Origin: Pseudomonadota bacterium | Lineage (GTDB): Bacteria > Pseudomonadota > Alphaproteobacteria > Rhizobiales > Xanthobacteraceae | Length of the DNA: 6,242 bases | Direction of reading: 5' to 3' | Assembly (NCBI GenBank): GCA_023430245.1 | Contig: JAEZBA010000167.1 | Coordinates: 1 to 6,242, forward strand | Shown: positions 1 through 6,242 of the stretch, in pieces | Numbering within the stretch: the first letter of the stretch is position 1 | Layout: each line of letters opens with the position of its first letter | Translations under genes and position numbers: made by a program | The notes under the pieces: generated by a model | Told to the model about the DNA's origin: nothing | Databases searched by the model: none | The model's input: the letters and a program-made list of their open reading frames with translations, nothing else

Positions 1-478
1 GACCGTAGATGAACAAGAGCCCGCCAGGATGCAGGCGTTGCGAGGCGCCCCACATCAGCCCGCGCGTGGTGCGCCAGGGCGAGATGTGAAGCACATTGGC
101 GCAGAATATCGCCGTCAAGTCGCTGAGCGTTCCGGAATCGGCCTCGTCCAGCCCCCAGTCCAGGGCGCCGAGGTCGAGCCGGCGCGCCGCTTCGACATTC
201 TGTGCCTGCGCATGCTGCCGCCAGGCGTCGATGCTCTTGAGATTGCGCTCGTCATAGTCGGTCGGCCACCACAGCAGGTGAGGCGACGCCTTCGCGAATT
301 CGATCACATGCTGGCCTGAACCGCTCCCGACCTCCAGCACGTTTCCCTGCCGTTCTTTCAGATAGCCCGAAAGTTCCGCCCAGATCGGCGCGCAGTTCCG
401 ATGGAAGGCCGGCGCATCGAGGCGCAGGTCGCCGTCGGCAATCGGATCGATCGGGTTCTGGCAGGGGCCGCGGGTCAT
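1..478 (-). CDS. DUF938 family class I SAM-dependent methyltransferase (partial, C-terminus beyond left edge)
   Basis: The minus strand, read from the ATG at 478, is open to the left edge and gives 159 residues. Residues 47-57 read VLEVGSGSGQH, the glycine-rich SAM-binding motif I in the form typical of DUF938 (PF06080). PTDYDERNL at 72-80 fits the acidic motif after strand 2. NVLHISPW at 128-135 is the family's hallmark post-strand-4 segment, and LHPGGLLFIYG at 149-159 is the next strand. Family members are usually a little over 200 residues, so roughly 50 are missing. The product is expected to be a cytosolic small-molecule methyltransferase; the substrate of this family is not known to me. 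No strong Shine-Dalgarno precedes the ATG, but no ATG, GTG or TTG lies in frame for at least 100 bases upstream. It is divergent from the CopD-like gene, with 74 bp between starts. Confidence 0.88.
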   Translation of the reverse strand, partial: MTRGPCQNPIDPIADGDLRLDAPAFHRNCAPIWAELSGYLKERQGNVLEVGSGSGQHVIEFAKASPHLLWWPTDYDERNLKSIDAWRQHAQAQNVEAARRLDLGALDWGLDEADSGTLSDLTAIFCANVLHISPWRTTRGLMWGASQRLHPGGLLFIYG

Positions 479-538
479 GGTGGTCTGTTTGTAGACATTC
501 CAGTCCGCATCACATAGTGCCTTGAGGTAGATTGCAAT

Positions 539-542
539 GGAG
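539..542 (+). promoter_or_regulatory. Shine-Dalgarno GGAG supporting the CopD-like start at 553
   Basis: GGAG lies 10 nt before the ATG at 553. The longer in-frame reading begins at a TTG (532), whose nearest purine-rich stretch (GAGG, 524-527) is only 4 nt away. This favours the ATG at 553, or the next codon ATG at 556. Confidence 0.45.
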
Positions 543-552
543 TCGGGCTGCC

Positions 553-1005
553 ATGATGGTCCTGTTTCTGGCCGCGCATATTCTAGCCGCGCTGTTCTGG
601 GTCGGCGGGATGGCCTTCGCCTATACGATGCTGCGGCCGGCCGCGGGTGCGCTGGAGGGGCCGGCACGGTTGACGCTGTGGCGCGATGTGTTCGCCCGAT
701 TCCTGCCCTGGGTGGCGGTATCGATCGTGGCCTTGCTGATCAGCGGCTATGCGATGATGTTCATGGCGTATGGCGGCTTCCGCGCGCCGCTTTACATCCA
801 CATCATGCAGGGCACCGGCATCCTGATGATGCTGCTCTATCTGCATCTGTATTTCGCGCCGTGGCGGCGGCTGCAGAAATTCGTTCAGGCGGCCGACTGG
901 CCGAACGCCGGCAAGCAGCTCGCGATGATCCGCAAGCTGGTCGCCGTAAATCTTGTGCTCGGCGTGATCACCGTGCTGGTGGGGTCCACCGGATGGCTGG
1001 GGTGA
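553..1005 (+). CDS. CopD-like four-helix integral membrane protein
   Basis: This 150-residue protein is nearly all membrane. Predicted helices are at about 2-24, 52-73, 79-102 and 130-149, joined by short loops. HILAALFWVGGMAFAY (9-24) followed by LRP is the pattern at the start of small CopD-family proteins (PF05425) in proteobacteria, as are the LYIHIMQG (80-87) and APWRRL (102-107) segments. Histidines H9, H83 and H98 lie in or next to helices and could bind heme or copper; that is inference. Classical CopD imports copper across the inner membrane and is longer. Short relatives like this one are often only called CopD family or hypothetical membrane proteins, so a copper role is not established. 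The start was chosen by ribosome binding site; a TTG start at 532 would add 7 residues. The gene is alone on the plus strand and converges on the GST gene. Confidence 0.82.
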   Translation: MMVLFLAAHILAALFWVGGMAFAYTMLRPAAGALEGPARLTLWRDVFARFLPWVAVSIVALLISGYAMMFMAYGGFRAPLYIHIMQGTGILMMLLYLHLYFAPWRRLQKFVQAADWPNAGKQLAMIRKLVAVNLVLGVITVLVGSTGWLG

Positions 1006-1019
1006 AGGCCTAGTGACGA

Positions 1020-1652
1020 TCAGGCGGCCGCGGCCGCCTGCTGTTGTAACAGCGCGCGCCGCACCGTCGGGCGCGCTTCCATCCGCCTGAAATGATCCTG
1101 CACCTTGGGGAAGCGCGCGATATCGACGCCGTCGCCCTCAAGCCACCGGCTGATCGTGTAAAGATAGGGATCGCAGATCGTGTAGGTTTCGCCCATGACC
1201 CAAGGGCCGGCGAACATCTCGCGTTCGATCAGGTCGAAACAGTCGCCGACCGATTGCGGCACCTTCTTCTTCATCGCCTCGATTGCTGCCTCGTCATCGG
1301 CCCAGCGGGCGCCGCGCAGCCGATGCGCGTGCGCCACGTGCACAGTGGAGCATAGGTAGCTGTTGAAGGCCTGCACCTGCGCGAACGCGAAAGCGTCATT
1401 GATCGGAGCAAGCCGTGCGGCTGGAAAGGACTGCGCGATGAAAGCCAGAATCGCGGGTGTTTCGGTGAGGATACCCCTGTCGGTGACCAGGGATGGGACG
1501 CGGCCTTTCGGATTGACGGCGAGATAATCCGGCTTGCGCTGCGCGCTGTCCGCGAAATTCACGAATGTCAGCTCATAATCCGCGCCGGCCTCTTCAAGCG
1601 CGATGTGCGACGCCAGCGCGCAGGTGTTCGGCGCGGAATAGAGCGACAGCAT
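1020..1652 (-). CDS. Glutathione S-transferase, beta-class-like, last gene of the galB-ligK operon
   Basis: The 210-residue protein has the two-domain GST layout: a thioredoxin-like N-domain (about 1-78) and an all-helical C-domain (about 88-205). YSAPNTCALASHIALEEAG (5-23) places C11 where bacterial beta-class GSTs carry their glutathione-contacting cysteine. NPKGRVPSL (47-55) carries the conserved cis-proline P53, and ETPAIL (64-69) is the glutathione-binding E-S/T motif. It should be a cytosolic glutathione-dependent transferase or isomerase. The ATG follows the ligK stop by 3 nt, and a GGAAGA ribosome site sits inside the end of ligK, so translation is probably coupled. Context suggests a role in aromatic-acid breakdown, perhaps isomerisation or thiol conjugation of a reactive intermediate, but this is inference. 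The C-terminus QQQAAAAA is low-complexity and is encoded by a perfect palindrome. Confidence 0.9.
   Translation of the reverse strand: MLSLYSAPNTCALASHIALEEAGADYELTFVNFADSAQRKPDYLAVNPKGRVPSLVTDRGILTETPAILAFIAQSFPAARLAPINDAFAFAQVQAFNSYLCSTVHVAHAHRLRGARWADDEAAIEAMKKKVPQSVGDCFDLIEREMFAGPWVMGETYTICDPYLYTISRWLEGDGVDIARFPKVQDHFRRMEARPTVRRALLQQQAAAAA
1021..1040. repeat. Perfect 20-bp GC-rich palindrome at the convergent gene junction
   Basis: The half-site CAGGCGGCCG is followed immediately by its exact reverse complement, and the sequence contains two overlapping GCGGCCGC octamers. It overlaps the stop codon and last alanine codons of the GST gene and starts 16 nt after the stop of the CopD-like gene. 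In RNA of either strand it could form a GC-rich stem of about eight pairs with a 4-nt loop. No T-run follows on either strand, so it is not a textbook intrinsic terminator. It may pause or end convergent transcription, or protect 3' ends. Confidence 0.6.
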
Positions 1653-1655
1653 CGC

Positions 1656-2348
1656 TCACGCATCTTCCGGGTTGTCGACATAGACGAGGCCCGCCTTCGC
1701 CAGCGGCTCGCGCATGTTGTACATGTCGAGGCCGAGGATGCCGGACGCGAGTTTGTCGCGCTTGGCGCCTTCGTCTGCCTCGCGCTTCTGCGCTTTTTCC
1801 GCGACCTCGGCCGCAAGCTTGCGCGGGATCACCACCACGCCGTCGTCATCGGCAACGATCGCATCGCCGGGGATCACGTTGACGCCCGCGCAGACCACCG
1901 GAATGTTGACGGCGCCGAGTGTCGCCTTCACCGTGCCCTTGGCCGAGATCGCCTTCGACCAGACCGGGAAGCCCATTTCCTTCAGCACTGCGACGTCGCG
2001 ACAGCCAGCGTCGATGATGAGCCCCTGAACGCCGCGCGCTTTTGCCGAGGTCGCGAGCAGGTCGCCGAACATGCCGTCGGTGTTGTCGGCGGTGCAGCCG
2101 ACCACCAGCACGTCGCCTTCTTTGCATTGCTCGATCGCGACATGGATCATCCAGTTGTCGCCCGGTTGCGCCATGATGGTGACGGCGGGGCCGCAGATGG
2201 AGGCCCCCGGCCAGATCGGCCGCATGTAGGGCTTCATCAGGCCGGAGCGGCCCAGCGCTTCATGCGAGGTGGAGACGCCGAGCCCTGCGAGAATCTTGCA
2301 GGCAGCGGCATCGGCGCGCTGAATGTTGCGGACGACGACGGGTTTCAT
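1656..2348 (-). CDS. ligK: 4-carboxy-4-hydroxy-2-oxoadipate aldolase / oxaloacetate decarboxylase (RraA-like class II aldolase)
   Basis: This enzyme is expected to split 4-carboxy-4-hydroxy-2-oxoadipate into pyruvate and oxaloacetate and to decarboxylate oxaloacetate, the last step of the protocatechuate 4,5-cleavage and gallate pathways (LigK, GalC, ProA). The 230 residues match the family's usual length of about 228. The diagnostic divalent-metal and substrate motif G-D-X20-R-D is exact: G95-D96, then 20 residues, then R117-D118 in [18 protein letters not shown] (38-46) and ICGPAVT (51-57) are typical of this subgroup within the RraA-like fold (PF03737), as is the C-terminal GLVYVDNP. Regulator RraA itself is much shorter (about 160 residues). 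The start is supported by AGAGG 7 nt upstream. It lies 17 nt after the GalB-like gene and 3 nt before the GST gene. A related 4-hydroxy-4-methyl-2-oxoglutarate substrate remains possible. Confidence 0.88.
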   Translation of the reverse strand: MKPVVVRNIQRADAAACKILAGLGVSTSHEALGRSGLMKPYMRPIWPGASICGPAVTIMAQPGDNWMIHVAIEQCKEGDVLVVGCTADNTDGMFGDLLATSAKARGVQGLIIDAGCRDVAVLKEMGFPVWSKAISAKGTVKATLGAVNIPVVCAGVNVIPGDAIVADDDGVVVIPRKLAAEVAEKAQKREADEGAKRDKLASGILGLDMYNMREPLAKAGLVYVDNPEDA

Positions 2349-2365
2349 GTCGATGCCTCTTCCGG

Positions 2366-3088
2366 TCAGCCGAGCGTGTCGGTCACGACGCGCGGGAACA
2401 GCGTCTGGTAGGCCTCGCCATAGGTCATCGGGATGCCGGTGTTGCGCGACCCCTGGATGCCGCGGTTGAGCGCCACGCGCTCGTAATAATGCCAGAGGTG
2501 CTTCTGCGCAGCGAGGATCTGGAAGGCCTTGTACTTGGTTTCCCAGACGTCATCGATCTTCAGGATGAGATCCGGCTTGAAGTCGCATTGCTCAGGCTGA
2601 TGCGGCTCGAACAGATAAACCGGCGGCGCGGAATATTGGTACTTGGCGCCGGGCTTGTGGCCCATCGCTTGCGCCACCACACGGGTCTCCTGCGCGAAAT
2701 GGGCGGCATTGGGATGGTCGAAATTATACGGGTCTTTCAGTGCGTGGGTCAGCACAAAAGCCGGATTGGTTTCGCGGTAGATGTCGACCATCCGGTCGAA
2801 ATGCGCGTCGGTCAGTTTCAGCGGATAATCGCCGGCATCAAAAAACTCTATTTCCGCTCCCAAAAGCGCGGCAGCGCGCTCTGCCTCGTCCTTGCGGCCG
2901 GCCTTGACGCTTTCGAGCGTGGCGCCGGCTTCCTTCCAGGCAAACTGGCTCTCGCCGCGCTCACCGAAGCTCATGCAGACGATCTTCATCCGGTAGCCCA
3001 GTTTCGCATGGTGGGCGATGGCGCCGCCCGCGCGCCAGACAAAATCGCCCGGATGGGCAGTGACGACGAGTCCGGTTTTCTGGGCCAT
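2366..3088 (-). CDS. galB: PIG-L/LmbE-fold protein, probable 4-oxalomesaconate hydratase
   Basis: The 240-residue protein has the PIG-L/LmbE fold (PF02585). Known members are zinc deacetylases, but one branch, GalB of Pseudomonas putida, hydrates 4-oxalomesaconate to 4-carboxy-4-hydroxy-2-oxoadipate, the substrate of the next gene's product. The N-terminal motif reads [15 protein letters not shown] (10-24). H12 and D15 stand at the metal-ligand positions, but the deacetylase's catalytic aspartate (first D of AHPDD) is G14. The second motif is [10 protein letters not shown] (121-130), with H125 as likely third ligand and N122 where deacetylases have a catalytic histidine. FGERGES (41-47) is conserved in the fold. 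Loss of the deacetylase residues and the adjacent aldolase gene favour hydratase. The start at 3088 has an excellent ribosome site; an ATG at 3106 would add six residues but has none. This is probably the first gene of the operon. Confidence 0.8.
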   Translation of the reverse strand: MAQKTGLVVTAHPGDFVWRAGGAIAHHAKLGYRMKIVCMSFGERGESQFAWKEAGATLESVKAGRKDEAERAAALLGAEIEFFDAGDYPLKLTDAHFDRMVDIYRETNPAFVLTHALKDPYNFDHPNAAHFAQETRVVAQAMGHKPGAKYQYSAPPVYLFEPHQPEQCDFKPDLILKIDDVWETKYKAFQILAAQKHLWHYYERVALNRGIQGSRNTGIPMTYGEAYQTLFPRVVTDTLG

Positions 3089-3095
3089 GGGTTCA

Positions 3096-3101
3096 CTCTC
3101 C
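3096..3101 (-). promoter_or_regulatory. Ribosome binding site GGAGAG of the galB-like gene
   Basis: On the minus strand GGAGAG precedes the ATG at 3088, with 9 nt between GGAG and the ATG. The alternative in-frame ATG at 3106 lies upstream of this site and has no comparable signal, so the site decides the start. Confidence 0.6.
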
Positions 3102-3166
3102 GGCATTCATATGCGCGCCGGATTTGCAACATCCAAGGCGCAGACACAAGCCTCACCTGTGCCGAA

Positions 3167-4384
3167 TTACTTGGTCTTCTGCTTGATCGCCTCGGCGCGC
3201 TTGTTGAGCGCATCTGCCTCGGCGTTGCGCCCGAGCGTCCGGTACAGCTCCGCAAGGTTGTGGATCGTGTTCACCAGTTGCGGGTTGTTTGGTCCGAATG
3301 CCTTTTCGCGCAACGCCAGCGCACGCTTGGCGAGCGGCTCGGCATCCGCCGGGCGTCCCATCTCCTGATAAAGCACCGCGAGATTGTTCAGCGCTGTCGC
3401 GACGCCCGGATGGTCGGCGCCGAGCGCTTTTTCGTACATGGCGAGGACGCGCCTGAAGAACGGTTCGGAATCGGCGTGGCGGCCCTGATCGCGATAGAAT
3501 CCGGCCATCGTGTTGAGGGTCTGCGCCACCGCCGGATGATCCGGCCCATAGGCCTTTTCGCGAATGACCAGCGTGCGTTTGAACAGGGGCTCGACGTCGT
3601 CAATGCGACCCTGCATCCAGTAGAGCATCGCAAGCTCTTGCAGCGCGTTGGCGATATCGGGGTACTCGGGCCCCCGCGACTTTTCGTCGATGGCGATGGC
3701 GCGCTTGAACAGCGGCTCAGCCTCGGCGAGGCGTCCCGTCGTTCGGTAAAGCTCGCCCAGTGTGACCAGGGACGCTGCGACCTGGGGGTGGCCGGGTCCG
3801 AATGCCTTTTCGTGGATTGCGAGCGCGCGGAGGTAGAGCGGCTCGGCATCGCGCTGACGTCCCGCCTCCCGGTAGATCGACCCGAGGTTGCTTGCGGTTG
3901 CCGCGAGCGCGGGATGATCCGGGCCGTAAACCTTTTCGTTGATCGCAAGCGCGCGCTTGTACAGGAGTTCGGCCTCCTCGTTGCGGCCGCTCGCCCGGTA
4001 CAGCGCCGCCAGATTCTCGGCCGACATTGCGACCTGCGCATGCTCCGCTCCCAGCGCCCTTTGCCGGATCGCCATCGCTCGCAGGTAGGAAGACTCGGCT
4101 TCCTTTGGACGTCCGAGTTGCTGCTGAAGCACGCCGAGATAATTGTGCGCCGCCGCGACATCGAGATGGTCCGGGCCGTTCTGCTGTTCGAGCAGCGGCA
4201 GTGCCTTCTGTGCCAGTGGCAGCGCTTCGGCGGCTTGTCCTGACTGTGAAAGTTCCACTGCCCTGTTCATCATCGCGACAGGATCGGTGGGGGCTTGCGC
4301 GGATACCGGGACGGCGCACGCAAGCGAAAACGCAAGGCAGAGGGCTGCAACTCGATTCGACGGCATCGGGCTCATTCGCATCAT
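3167..4384 (-). CDS. Predicted exported tetratricopeptide-repeat protein, partner of the TPR-CHAT gene
   Basis: From the ATG at 4384 the product is 405 residues. It opens with a signal peptide: MMRMSPMPSNR, a hydrophobic core (VAALCLAFSLACAV) and a likely cleavage site PVSA-QA near residue 29. After a short helical lead-in come eight TPR units of exactly 42 residues running to the C-terminus. The unit is roughly AEAEPLxxRALAIxEKxxGPDHPxVAxxLxNLAxLYRxxGR, the TPR_12/TPR_10 (kinesin-light-chain-like) type. No catalytic domain is present, so it should be a periplasmic or exported binding scaffold. The reading frame is open up to 4462, overlapping the CHAT gene, but residues upstream of 4384 are Arg-rich and would bury the signal peptide. 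No clear ribosome site precedes any of the ATGs at 4384, 4381, 4375 or 4366, so the exact start is uncertain. It begins 35 nt after the CHAT stop. Binding of the CHAT protein is inferred from context. Confidence 0.85.
   Translation of the reverse strand: MMRMSPMPSNRVAALCLAFSLACAVPVSAQAPTDPVAMMNRAVELSQSGQAAEALPLAQKALPLLEQQNGPDHLDVAAAHNYLGVLQQQLGRPKEAESSYLRAMAIRQRALGAEHAQVAMSAENLAALYRASGRNEEAELLYKRALAINEKVYGPDHPALAATASNLGSIYREAGRQRDAEPLYLRALAIHEKAFGPGHPQVAASLVTLGELYRTTGRLAEAEPLFKRAIAIDEKSRGPEYPDIANALQELAMLYWMQGRIDDVEPLFKRTLVIREKAYGPDHPAVAQTLNTMAGFYRDQGRHADSEPFFRRVLAMYEKALGADHPGVATALNNLAVLYQEMGRPADAEPLAKRALALREKAFGPNNPQLVNTIHNLAELYRTLGRNAEADALNKRAEAIKQKTK
3170..4177 (-). repeat. Array of eight 126-bp units encoding 42-residue TPRs
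   Basis: Counting from the glycine of each G-P-D-H-P-like motif, units begin at 4177, 4051, 3925, 3799, 3673, 3547, 3421 and 3295. The spacing is a constant 126 bp, with no insertion or deletion up to the last codon. Motif variants are GPDHL, GAEHA, GPDHP, GPGHP, GPEYP, GPDHP, GADHP and GPNNP. At DNA level the units have diverged but share blocks such as CCTTTTCG next to the motif. Confidence 0.85.
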
Positions 4385-4419
4385 CTGATAGGCGTAGCCG
4401 GGATTGCGATGCTGGACAA

Positions 4420-6242
4420 TTACCGCGCCGCGCCTTCGCCGACCACGACGAACGGCCCCCAAAACGCTGGGTAGGCGTTTTTTGGGTCAGAGGGGTCGTT
4501 CATGTGTTCGAGCATCGCCCGCCGCAGTGCCTCGGAACGGCCGAGCTTGGGGTCGGCCGCGAGCTTGTCGAAGGTCGTGACCGCGAGCCGCGTCGCCGCC
4601 GTCGAATCCACCGCCCAGTGCGAAACCAGCAGCGCGCGCGCACCGGCATAGAAAAAAGCGCGCGCGAGGCCGGACAGGGCTTCCGCTCCGGGCTTGTCAC
4701 CGGCGATGGTATTGCAGGCCGACAGCACGACCCAGTCGGCATTCAGCTTAAGCTGGGCGATCTCGCTCGCGGTGAGGAGCCCATCGTCGAGGTCGCTCGG
4801 CTGCTTTGGCATTGAGAAGGCCAGAGAAGGTTCGGCGAGATCCTTGATGTCGCCGGCGACGAGACCGTGAGTTGCGAAATAAACAACGCGGTAATTCGAC
4901 AGCGGCGCGGTCTTCACCACGGTCTCGGTGGCATTTCGCCCGAGCAATATATCACGCGAGGAAACACCGAGTTTCTGCGCCACTGCGCGAACTTCATCCG
5001 CGGTATCCGGAAGCTGCTCCAGCGCCTGCGCGATCGTACTGCGATCCACGCCGGCGCCTTTCCAGAATTCGGCGAAAGAGCGCGTTACGACCTTGCGTGT
5101 GGTGCCTTTCGCCTTGCGAGTGTCTGGCGCGCGCGTCTCGGGATTGAACAGCGGGTCGGCGAAGCCGATCATCGGCCGTGCGGCTGGCGTCTTTCCGCCA
5201 AGTCCGCGAAGGGCCTTTAGGCTCGCGACAGAGGGAAGCACCGTCACCGCCTGGCGCTTTGCGAGCCAGGCTGCATCGCGATAGCCGGCAAGCTCGTCCG
5301 GGAAGGCGGCCTGCGATTTGTCTGTCACCAGCAGATGAAACGGCAGGGCCGTCAGCGCGCCGGCCGGCACGATCAGCAGATGCTTCTTGTCCTTCAGCAA
5401 CTCCTCGACAGGACCGAAAAGCGCTGCATAGAGCTCGTGTGCACGGTCAAGGTCGAACAGCCCCGGCTTTTTCCTCGCGGCGAAAGCTTCGTTGATGCGC
5501 TCGACATCGAGGCCCTCGCGAACAGCCGCCACCTTCTGTGCGAGTTCGGAGCCACCGAGAGGGACGGACGTCCATTGGAATTGGTTGCGGGTGATCGCAA
5601 AAACGTAACTTTGCCGTCCACCCGCCTGCGCGAATATCACCAGCGCTTCCTCGTCTGATAGCAGCGCCCCAATCTCCTTGGCGTTCAACGGTTGCGGGTT
5701 CGCCAGCGCCGCATAATCCGGAAGTTCGGAGGCGAATGTTCTTTCCAGGCCCGCGCGTTCCTTCGAAATCGTGGCGAGCCGATCGCGAATGCGCTGCTCC
5801 GAAGCTGCGTCGCGTTTCGACGGTTCGATCGACGTCGCGGCAATGATCGCCTTTTCCAGTCGTTCGGATTCGGCAGCGAGGTCTTGCTCTTTGCGCACCA
5901 GTTGCGCCAGCCTGTCGCTGCCGGCCGCAAGCCGCACGGCAAGATTGTTGACGGCTGTTGCGACAGAAGTCTGCGACGACCTTTGCGCTACGTTCAGGCT
6001 TGCGTTCAGCGCCTGTTCGTCCGGAAGGATTTTCGCGCGTGCTGCGCTGGCCAGGACCGGCAGAACGGCGGTTGGTGACGCGCGCCCGTTCGCGATCACA
6101 CGCTGTACCAATAGCAGGGCCTCGGCGTGGCGGCCCTGAGCCTGATAGGCCGAAGCCAGGTTGTTCAGCACGAGTGCGACGTCGGGATGATCGGACCCGA
6201 GTGTCTTCTCGTGGATCGCCAATGACCTGATCAGCAACGGCG
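4420..6242 (-). CDS. TPR-CHAT protein, predicted caspase/separase-like cysteine protease (partial, N-terminus beyond right edge)
   Basis: The minus-strand frame is open from the right edge to TAA at 4420, giving at least 606 residues; residue 1 below is the Leu codon at 6237, not a real start. Residues 1-48 are the end of a 42-residue-type TPR array (LGSDHP at 13-18, then [13 protein letters not shown]). A helical, probably coiled-coil linker (about 107-170, rich in Lys, Glu and Arg) ends in [14 protein letters not shown], a usual lead-in to CHAT domains. The CHAT domain (PF12770) fills the rest. The catalytic pair is H457 in [11 protein letters not shown] and C508 in [12 protein letters not shown], 51 residues apart, followed by [19 protein letters not shown] and SHWAVDS. 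All catalytic features look intact. CHAT domains are caspase-clan proteases, and some are activated when attached TPRs or partner proteins sense a signal. Substrate and trigger are unknown. Whether it is exported cannot be told without the N-terminus. Confidence 0.92.
   Translation of the reverse strand, partial: PLLIRSLAIHEKTLGSDHPDVALVLNNLASAYQAQGRHAEALLLVQRVIANGRASPTAVLPVLASAARAKILPDEQALNASLNVAQRSSQTSVATAVNNLAVRLAAGSDRLAQLVRKEQDLAAESERLEKAIIAATSIEPSKRDAASEQRIRDRLATISKERAGLERTFASELPDYAALANPQPLNAKEIGALLSDEEALVIFAQAGGRQSYVFAITRNQFQWTSVPLGGSELAQKVAAVREGLDVERINEAFAARKKPGLFDLDRAHELYAALFGPVEELLKDKKHLLIVPAGALTALPFHLLVTDKSQAAFPDELAGYRDAAWLAKRQAVTVLPSVASLKALRGLGGKTPAARPMIGFADPLFNPETRAPDTRKAKGTTRKVVTRSFAEFWKGAGVDRSTIAQALEQLPDTADEVRAVAQKLGVSSRDILLGRNATETVVKTAPLSNYRVVYFATHGLVAGDIKDLAEPSLAFSMPKQPSDLDDGLLTASEIAQLKLNADWVVLSACNTIAGDKPGAEALSGLARAFFYAGARALLVSHWAVDSTAATRLAVTTFDKLAADPKLGRSEALRRAMLEHMNDPSDPKNAYPAFWGPFVVVGEGAAR

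Noticed and set aside
29..319. Plus-strand 96-codon open frame at the left edge.
   Set aside because: It is antisense to the DUF938 methyltransferase, whose motifs are unmistakable, and it has no recognisable features of its own.
488..520. Possible plus-strand promoter (TTGTAGACA with CATAGT) in the divergent spacer.
   Set aside because: The -10 match is poor and the spacing is ambiguous. A 74-bp divergent spacer must hold promoters, but none can be placed with confidence.
1656..2348. Annotation as RraA, the RNase E activity regulator.
   Set aside because: The length (230 residues against about 160), the C-terminal extension, the exact G-D-X20-R-D motif and the GalB-like neighbour point to the aldolase branch.
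3137..3163. Stem-loop after the TPR stop on the minus strand (GGCACAG / CTGCGCC, 13-nt loop).
   Set aside because: It has seven pairs with one mismatch, a large loop and no following T-run, too weak to call a terminator.
2489..4243. A 584-codon plus-strand open frame antisense to the TPR and galB-like genes.
   Set aside because: Its length follows from high-GC third positions and from the 126-bp repeat, which keeps the opposite frame stop-free and makes the translation look repetitive. It crosses two well-recognised genes and matches no family.
4385..4462. A 26-residue N-terminal extension of the TPR protein, starting at 4462 inside the CHAT gene.
   Set aside because: It is Arg-rich, overlaps the conserved end of the CHAT gene, and would place the signal peptide internally. 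A start at 4384 or just after fits better.
4420..6242. CHAT protein as part of a type III-E CRISPR or gasdermin defence locus.
   Set aside because: There is no Cas gene, repeat array or small hydrophobic gasdermin-like gene in the window. The link rests on the shared domain only.

Overview
The window looks like chromosomal DNA of a GC-rich alphaproteobacterium. Strong G/C preference at third codon positions, the families present, and their wording resemble Bradyrhizobium, Rhodopseudomonas or Afipia. This placement is by eye, not by search. Genes are packed tightly, and all but one lie on the minus strand. No RNA gene, insertion sequence, CRISPR array or phage signature was seen, and no stretch over 300 bases lacks a gene.

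Left part (1-1005): a minus-strand DUF938-type SAM-dependent methyltransferase runs off the left edge with its C-terminus missing. It is divergent from a small plus-strand four-helix membrane protein of the CopD type. The membrane gene converges on a minus-strand cluster with only 14 bp between stop codons. A perfect 20-bp GC-rich palindrome sits at that junction.

Middle part (1020-3088, minus strand, read right to left): a compact three-gene operon. It encodes a PIG-L-fold protein resembling 4-oxalomesaconate hydratase (GalB), a 4-carboxy-4-hydroxy-2-oxoadipate aldolase/oxaloacetate decarboxylase (LigK/GalC), and a beta-class-like glutathione S-transferase. The first two would catalyse the last two steps of the protocatechuate 4,5-cleavage or gallate route: oxalomesaconate to carboxy-hydroxy-oxoadipate to pyruvate plus oxaloacetate. 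No ring-cleavage dioxygenase or tautomerase is visible, so the exact substrate is inferred. The GST's job in the operon is open.

Right part (3167-6242, minus strand): a TPR-CHAT protein, a predicted caspase/separase-like cysteine protease with His and Cys motifs intact, enters from the right edge with its N-terminus missing. After 35 nt comes a predicted exported protein made almost wholly of eight exact 42-residue TPR units of the same type as those in the CHAT protein. This protease-plus-TPR-partner pair is the least explained and most interesting part of the window. It lies 78 bp upstream of the catabolic operon on the same strand, with no clear terminator between them.
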